This document shows positions 60,725 through 64,000 of a stretch of 64,000 nt of DNA, in pieces. Origin of the DNA: Flavobacteriales bacterium UBA7612 (GTDB lineage: Bacteria; Bacteroidota; Bacteroidia; Flavobacteriales; Weeksellaceae); assembly GCA_002484335.1 (NCBI GenBank), contig DLJQ01000018.1, forward strand, positions 24,255-88,254, written 5' to 3'. Both the position numbers and the translations under genes were made by a program. Numbering within the stretch: position 1 is the first letter of the stretch; every line of letters starts with the position of its first letter. Under the pieces are notes generated by a model, which made no database searches, was not told the DNA's origin, and worked only from the letters and a program-made list of their open reading frames with translations.

Positions 60725-61552
60725 TTATTCATCAACTTCTTCCTTAATAATAGGTTTAGTCGTATTTGGAGTAGTATTATATAAATAACCTAAGTAAACT
60801 TTGCTATAGGAATTGAATAATTGTAATAACTTAAAATAATTTACATCATTTAATTGCATATTATTACCATTATTAGCTAAAGCATTATTAATGAAATCTC
60901 TTACTTTAAAAGATGGAATTTTTAAATCTTTTGTGAAATAATCTTCACCAAAGTAGTTCTTAATTTTTGTAATTTTATCATATCTATCTTCATAATCAAT
61001 CAAAGCTTTACGTTGTTTAGCTTTTCCAGAAAAAACATCATATAATCGACCAACATCTAAACGGGTTAAGGTGATATCACCACTAAATAATCCTGCTTTT
61101 ATAGAAGAAGTATCTTTTATAGGTTTTAAATCAGGATTAACTCCTAAACTTTTATAAAGATTAGTAATAACATCCTGCTTTTTCCCATTTTTAGTATCTT
61201 TTTCTAATATACCAGTTAATTTTTGACCTATCAATGCTGTTTGTAATTGAATAGTTTCTACTGCTAAGTGTACAATTATAGATGTTTTATTAAAAAGATT
61301 TGGCTTTAATATTATTGATCTATTTTCGTACCAATCTGATTGTATTTTTAAAGTATCATTAACTTTAGCTTCAATAAAAAATGTTCCTGTAAAATTAGAA
61401 ATTGTTGTATGCTTTGTGCGTAAATTAGTTACATAAATACCTTCAGCGGTATCTTCGGAATTATCAATAATAATATTTCCTTGTATCCATTTTTCTTGAG
61501 CAAAGACTAATGGTGACAAAAGTAGAATAAAATACGTGAGTAGTGGTTTCAA
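60725..61552 (-). CDS. Secreted CarboxypepD_reg-like domain protein (paralogue 1)
   Basis: 275 residues, TTG start. Signal peptide LLTYFILLLSPLVFAQ, then a carboxypeptidase-regulatory-like beta domain (about residues 22-105; IQGNIIIDNSEDTAEGIYVTN, TTISNFTGTFFIEAKVNDTL). A helical C-terminal part follows (ITLTRLDVGRLYDVFSGKAK, IKNYFGEDYFTKDLKIP). The layout, including the phrase YFxxDFxxxxLxIP, is shared with the next gene upstream, so the two are diverged tandem duplicates. Probably periplasmic or outer-membrane-associated; function unknown. Confidence 0.83.
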   Translation of the reverse strand: MKPLLTYFILLLSPLVFAQEKWIQGNIIIDNSEDTAEGIYVTNLRTKHTTISNFTGTFFIEAKVNDTLKIQSDWYENRSIILKPNLFNKTSIIVHLAVETIQLQTALIGQKLTGILEKDTKNGKKQDVITNLYKSLGVNPDLKPIKDTSSIKAGLFSGDITLTRLDVGRLYDVFSGKAKQRKALIDYEDRYDKITKIKNYFGEDYFTKDLKIPSFKVRDFINNALANNGNNMQLNDVNYFKLLQLFNSYSKVYLGYLYNTTPNTTKPIIKEEVDE

Positions 61553-61660
61553 TAGATATTTATTAATGTGTTAAATTTCAAAACGAAGATATATCTTAAA
61601 TTGTTATTGGATACAATGTTAACATTAATTAGCTATAATTTAAATTTCTATTAAGAATAG

Positions 61661-62419
61661 TTATTGATTTTGATTTAACTCTTTTAAATAATCTTTTGCA
61701 TATGACTCTAAATCAATCATAATCGAACCAAACTGTCTACTAAGAACTTTATCTTTCAAAGGATACCTTGCGTTTACGTAATATAAAAATTCTTCAATTT
61801 TATATTCAGGTATATGCAATTGATTAGTATAAAAATCTACAGGATAATAATGTTTTACCTCTTGTATAAGAGATATTTTAGCCTCATAATTTCTAACTTT
61901 TCTTTCATTTCTATAAAATCCATTTATATGACCAATTAATCTAACAGGGTTTAAAACATCTAATGGTTTAAATTTTGCTAAATCTCTTTTAGGTTCCAAA
62001 TCTCTTAATCTTTGGTCTAAACCAATTCTATCATATAAATCAGTTTTATCATCTTTATGAAATTTTGGTTGCAAAGGTCCTTTTCCTAATGTAACATCTC
62101 CTAATTCAATTGTTTCAATATCTAAATGTACTTGTAAGTAACCTTTATTATAGATATTTTCATTTACAATAATTTTTCTTGTTGTAACAAAATCTGCTTC
62201 ATAAGAAATTGTATCACCAATATTTGCTTGAATAGAGTAATATCCATTAGAATTTGTATATGTTCTAGATTCTGTTCTTGAGTTTTCTATACGAACACCT
62301 GATACAGCAACTCCATTTTCACTTCCTTCATCTACAACAACAGAACCTGTTATCAGTTTATTTTGAGAATAACTAATAATTGAGAAGAAAACTATAAATA
62401 TTGAAAACCAATTTCGCAT
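61661..62419 (-). CDS. Secreted CarboxypepD_reg-like domain protein (paralogue 2)
   Basis: 252 residues, ATG start. Signal peptide WFSIFIVFFSIISYSQ, then a carboxypeptidase-regulatory-like domain (LITGSVVVDEGSENGVAVSG, SRTYTNSNGYYSIQANIGDT) and a helical C-terminal part. The latter has LNPVRLIGHINGFYRNERK and VKHYYPVDFYTNQLHIPEYK. It is related to the gene downstream over its full length but at low identity. It lies 4 bp after the glycosyltransferase gene, so it may be in the same transcript. Function unknown. Confidence 0.83.
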   Translation of the reverse strand: MRNWFSIFIVFFSIISYSQNKLITGSVVVDEGSENGVAVSGVRIENSRTESRTYTNSNGYYSIQANIGDTISYEADFVTTRKIIVNENIYNKGYLQVHLDIETIELGDVTLGKGPLQPKFHKDDKTDLYDRIGLDQRLRDLEPKRDLAKFKPLDVLNPVRLIGHINGFYRNERKVRNYEAKISLIQEVKHYYPVDFYTNQLHIPEYKIEEFLYYVNARYPLKDKVLSRQFGSIMIDLESYAKDYLKELNQNQ

Positions 62420-62423
62420 AATT

Positions 62424-63311
62424 TTAAGCTTTAAATTTTTGTTTCATTTTAGACCAACGGTAATTTCTAATAAATTTCTCTTGATCTTTATTGACCATTT
62501 TTTTAGTCTTTTTACTTTTAGCGATTAAGAAGCCACTTAAGTAATAAAAAAGATATGAAAGCCGTCTCTTACGGAAAGCTAATTTTGTAGCAGCAATTAA
62601 AGTAATCCAAAAACCATAGCCAAGAATATAATAGGCATTACCCTGTTTATAAAGAGCAGCTTTATTATAACTAGCGCCAGTTGGTTTTAGATGTTTTACG
62701 TGAAGAGATTCCACAGTTATAATATCCCATCCGTAATATTTACATAATAATTCGTCTACAGTATCCCATCCCATTTCTGGATGTAAACCTCCTATCTTTT
62801 CATAACATTCTTTTCTATAAGCTTTAAATGCTCCTCGTATATGATCTTTGTCTGTTAAATTTTCTAAAATCCAATCTCCTTTTTTTTCAATATACGCAAA
62901 TCCTCCAACCATAGCAATATTTTTATCTTGATTGAATTTATTTAAAACTACTTCAAAGTAATTGTTAGGTAATTCTAAATCACCATCTAATTTAACAATA
63001 ATATCGAAATTAATATCTGCTATTTCATATCCTTTCAAAAAAGCCTGTACAACTTTACTTCCTGGTTGATGTTCACTTTTTGATAAAATATTTCTAATTT
63101 TTATAAAAGGGTATTTCGCTACATATTGTTCAACAATTTCTTGAGTTCCATCTGTAGAATTATCATTTACGATAATTACTTGATATGGCAATACAGTTTG
63201 CTGTACAATAGAATCTAAAGTTATAGCAATAAATTTTTCTTCATTATGTGCAGGTATAACGACAGTATATTTAGTAAGTAAAGTTTTTATTTCTTTCTGC
63301 GTAGACAGCAT
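62424..63311 (-). CDS. Glycosyltransferase family 2
   Basis: 295 residues, GT-A fold. TVVIPAHNEEKFIAITLDSI (about residues 16-35) is the nucleotide-sugar-binding start, VKLDGDLELPNNYF (about 109-122) carries the DxD motif, and MGWDTVDELLCKYYGW (about 179) holds the ED-like acceptor region. A C-terminal hydrophobic stretch (YYILGYGFWITLIAATKLAF) may associate with the membrane. Its ATG lies 41 bp inside the upstream methyltransferase gene. Likely a surface-glycan or lipid-linked sugar enzyme. Confidence 0.92.
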   Translation of the reverse strand: MLSTQKEIKTLLTKYTVVIPAHNEEKFIAITLDSIVQQTVLPYQVIIVNDNSTDGTQEIVEQYVAKYPFIKIRNILSKSEHQPGSKVVQAFLKGYEIADINFDIIVKLDGDLELPNNYFEVVLNKFNQDKNIAMVGGFAYIEKKGDWILENLTDKDHIRGAFKAYRKECYEKIGGLHPEMGWDTVDELLCKYYGWDIITVESLHVKHLKPTGASYNKAALYKQGNAYYILGYGFWITLIAATKLAFRKRRLSYLFYYLSGFLIAKSKKTKKMVNKDQEKFIRNYRWSKMKQKFKA

Positions 63312-63804
63312 AATATCTTGGTGTAATTCTTCTTAATAATGGTCTAATTCCTAATTTATTTGAAGGATGTGTCCATTTGTGACGATGTATAACATTCCAA
63401 CCAGCTTTCTCCATTAACATATCAAATTGCCAATCTTCAAATTCATGGTAATGGACATCTCTTGGATCATTCTTATTACGATAGGCTTCAGAAAACCATA
63501 ATCGCATTGGAATACTTGCTAGTAATTTGTCTCCAGGTAAATTTCTAAGTACTTCCATTGGATTTACTAGGTGTTCTAAAATTTCTAAAGCTGTTACAAA
63601 GTTAGCATCATAATTTTGTAATTCTTTGTAATAATAATCTAAATCTTCTCCATTAGTATTTTGCACATTATATCCATTTTCTAACATTACATCAGTAAAT
63701 GGATTTTTAATTCCTAGATCTAATATTTTATCTGTAGGTTTTGCAAATTTATTTAATAGTGTTAACGTTTCATTATATCGCTTTTGTGGATATATTTTAT
63801 ACAT
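63271..63804 (-). CDS. Class I SAM-dependent methyltransferase
   Basis: 177 residues, shorter than average. DKILDLGIKNPFTDVMLENGY (about residues 24-44) is motif I, NFVTALEILEHLVNPMEVLRNL (about 74-95) is the motif II-like region, and LASIPMRLWFSEA follows. The middle contains YHEFEDWQFDMLMEKAGW, usual in methyltransferase_11/23-type enzymes. It overlaps the glycosyltransferase gene by 41 bp. The pairing suggests modification of a glycan or lipid carrier; substrate unknown. The 196 bp beyond its start to the window edge are AT-rich without a recognisable gene. Confidence 0.85.
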   Translation of the reverse strand: MYKIYPQKRYNETLTLLNKFAKPTDKILDLGIKNPFTDVMLENGYNVQNTNGEDLDYYYKELQNYDANFVTALEILEHLVNPMEVLRNLPGDKLLASIPMRLWFSEAYRNKNDPRDVHYHEFEDWQFDMLMEKAGWNVIHRHKWTHPSNKLGIRPLLRRITPRYYAVYAERNKNFTY

Positions 63805-64000
63805 TTTAATATTCTCTTTTTATGGGTTAAATTTAGTCATCTATATTTAATAATAAATATTTAAGCGTTGTTTTTTTTAATTTATTAGATAAAAAGTTTA
63901 TTTAGTATTAATATATACTTAAAAATGAGTTATTTTTATAAATATCAAATTAATTGAAAATATTTGTTTTATTCAATTTAATATAAAAAAGGCTTAAGTT

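Noticed and set aside
1..64000. tRNA, rRNA or known riboswitch genes
   Set aside because: I found no cloverleaf ending in CCA-type arms with a GTTCRA T-loop and no conserved rRNA or riboswitch core. A tRNAscan-SE or Rfam search would be needed to exclude a weak match.

Overview
This 64 kb window is a chromosomal stretch of an AT-rich member of the Bacteroidota, most likely class Flavobacteriia and possibly Weeksellaceae (Empedobacter/Chryseobacterium-like). That placement is inference. It rests on very low GC, promoters of the Bacteroidota sigma type (-7 TAnnTTTG, with -33 TTG about 20 nt upstream), scarcity of Shine-Dalgarno sites, frequent TTG starts, and Bacteroidota-typical families: GSCFA protein, PG_1098-like methyltransferase, CzcA-TolC fusion and CarboxypepD_reg-like secreted proteins. 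I see no tRNA, rRNA, CRISPR array, prophage or complete insertion sequence.

Layout. 1-7.7 kb: the 3' end of an M13 metallopeptidase, then a heavy-metal efflux locus on the minus strand (small secreted protein, CzcA-TolC fusion, lipoprotein adaptor). 8-10.5 kb: an aldo/keto reductase and a Tat-like metallo-beta-lactamase-fold protein divergent from an HxlR regulator. 10.7-16.5 kb: a minus-strand run of udk, a septum initiator gene, the methylmalonyl-CoA mutase small subunit, a methyltransferase and a FUSC membrane protein. 16.8-23.1 kb: a DUF4126 membrane protein, then a complete glycerol locus (DeoR/GlpR regulator divergent from glpD-glpK-glpF and an outer-membrane protein that may be the matching porin). 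23.2-28.8 kb: a frameshifted collar-type pseudogene, an aldo/keto reductase, acyl-CoA thioesterase II, nitronate monooxygenase, and a LysR regulator divergent from an MdaB-like quinone reductase. 28.8-33.8 kb: a polyphosphate operon (sixA-like, ppk1, ppx), a thioesterase and an AI-2E-family permease. 34-42.3 kb: a housekeeping block with two polyprenyl synthases, GSCFA, TatD, pyrH, frr, queA and rlmN. 42.5-46.3 kb: DUF2071 and the lutABC lactate operon. 46.4-54 kb: an orphan cyclase-like gene, two repeat elements, hemL, a Dna2-like nuclease-helicase, an AraC regulator and a cupin lipoprotein. 54.3-64 kb: a broken VOC gene, an MFS transporter, cysH, a Crp/Fnr regulator, SugE, asnB, DUF493, two related secreted proteins, and a methyltransferase plus glycosyltransferase pair.

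The most distinctive non-genic signal is a family of seven dispersed repeats, 76-119 nt long, with conserved ends (5' GGGCGTTCCCTTCGG, 3' CCCTAACGC) and a variable centre that keeps base pairing by compensatory changes. Two copies lie head to head at 47.3-47.6 kb next to the cyclase-like gene. That gene (46375-47262) is the best candidate for an undescribed or under-described activity: a stand-alone, divergent class III nucleotidyl-cyclase-like protein with no visible effector. Two genes are broken by frameshifts, one of them at a run of nine A/T bases.
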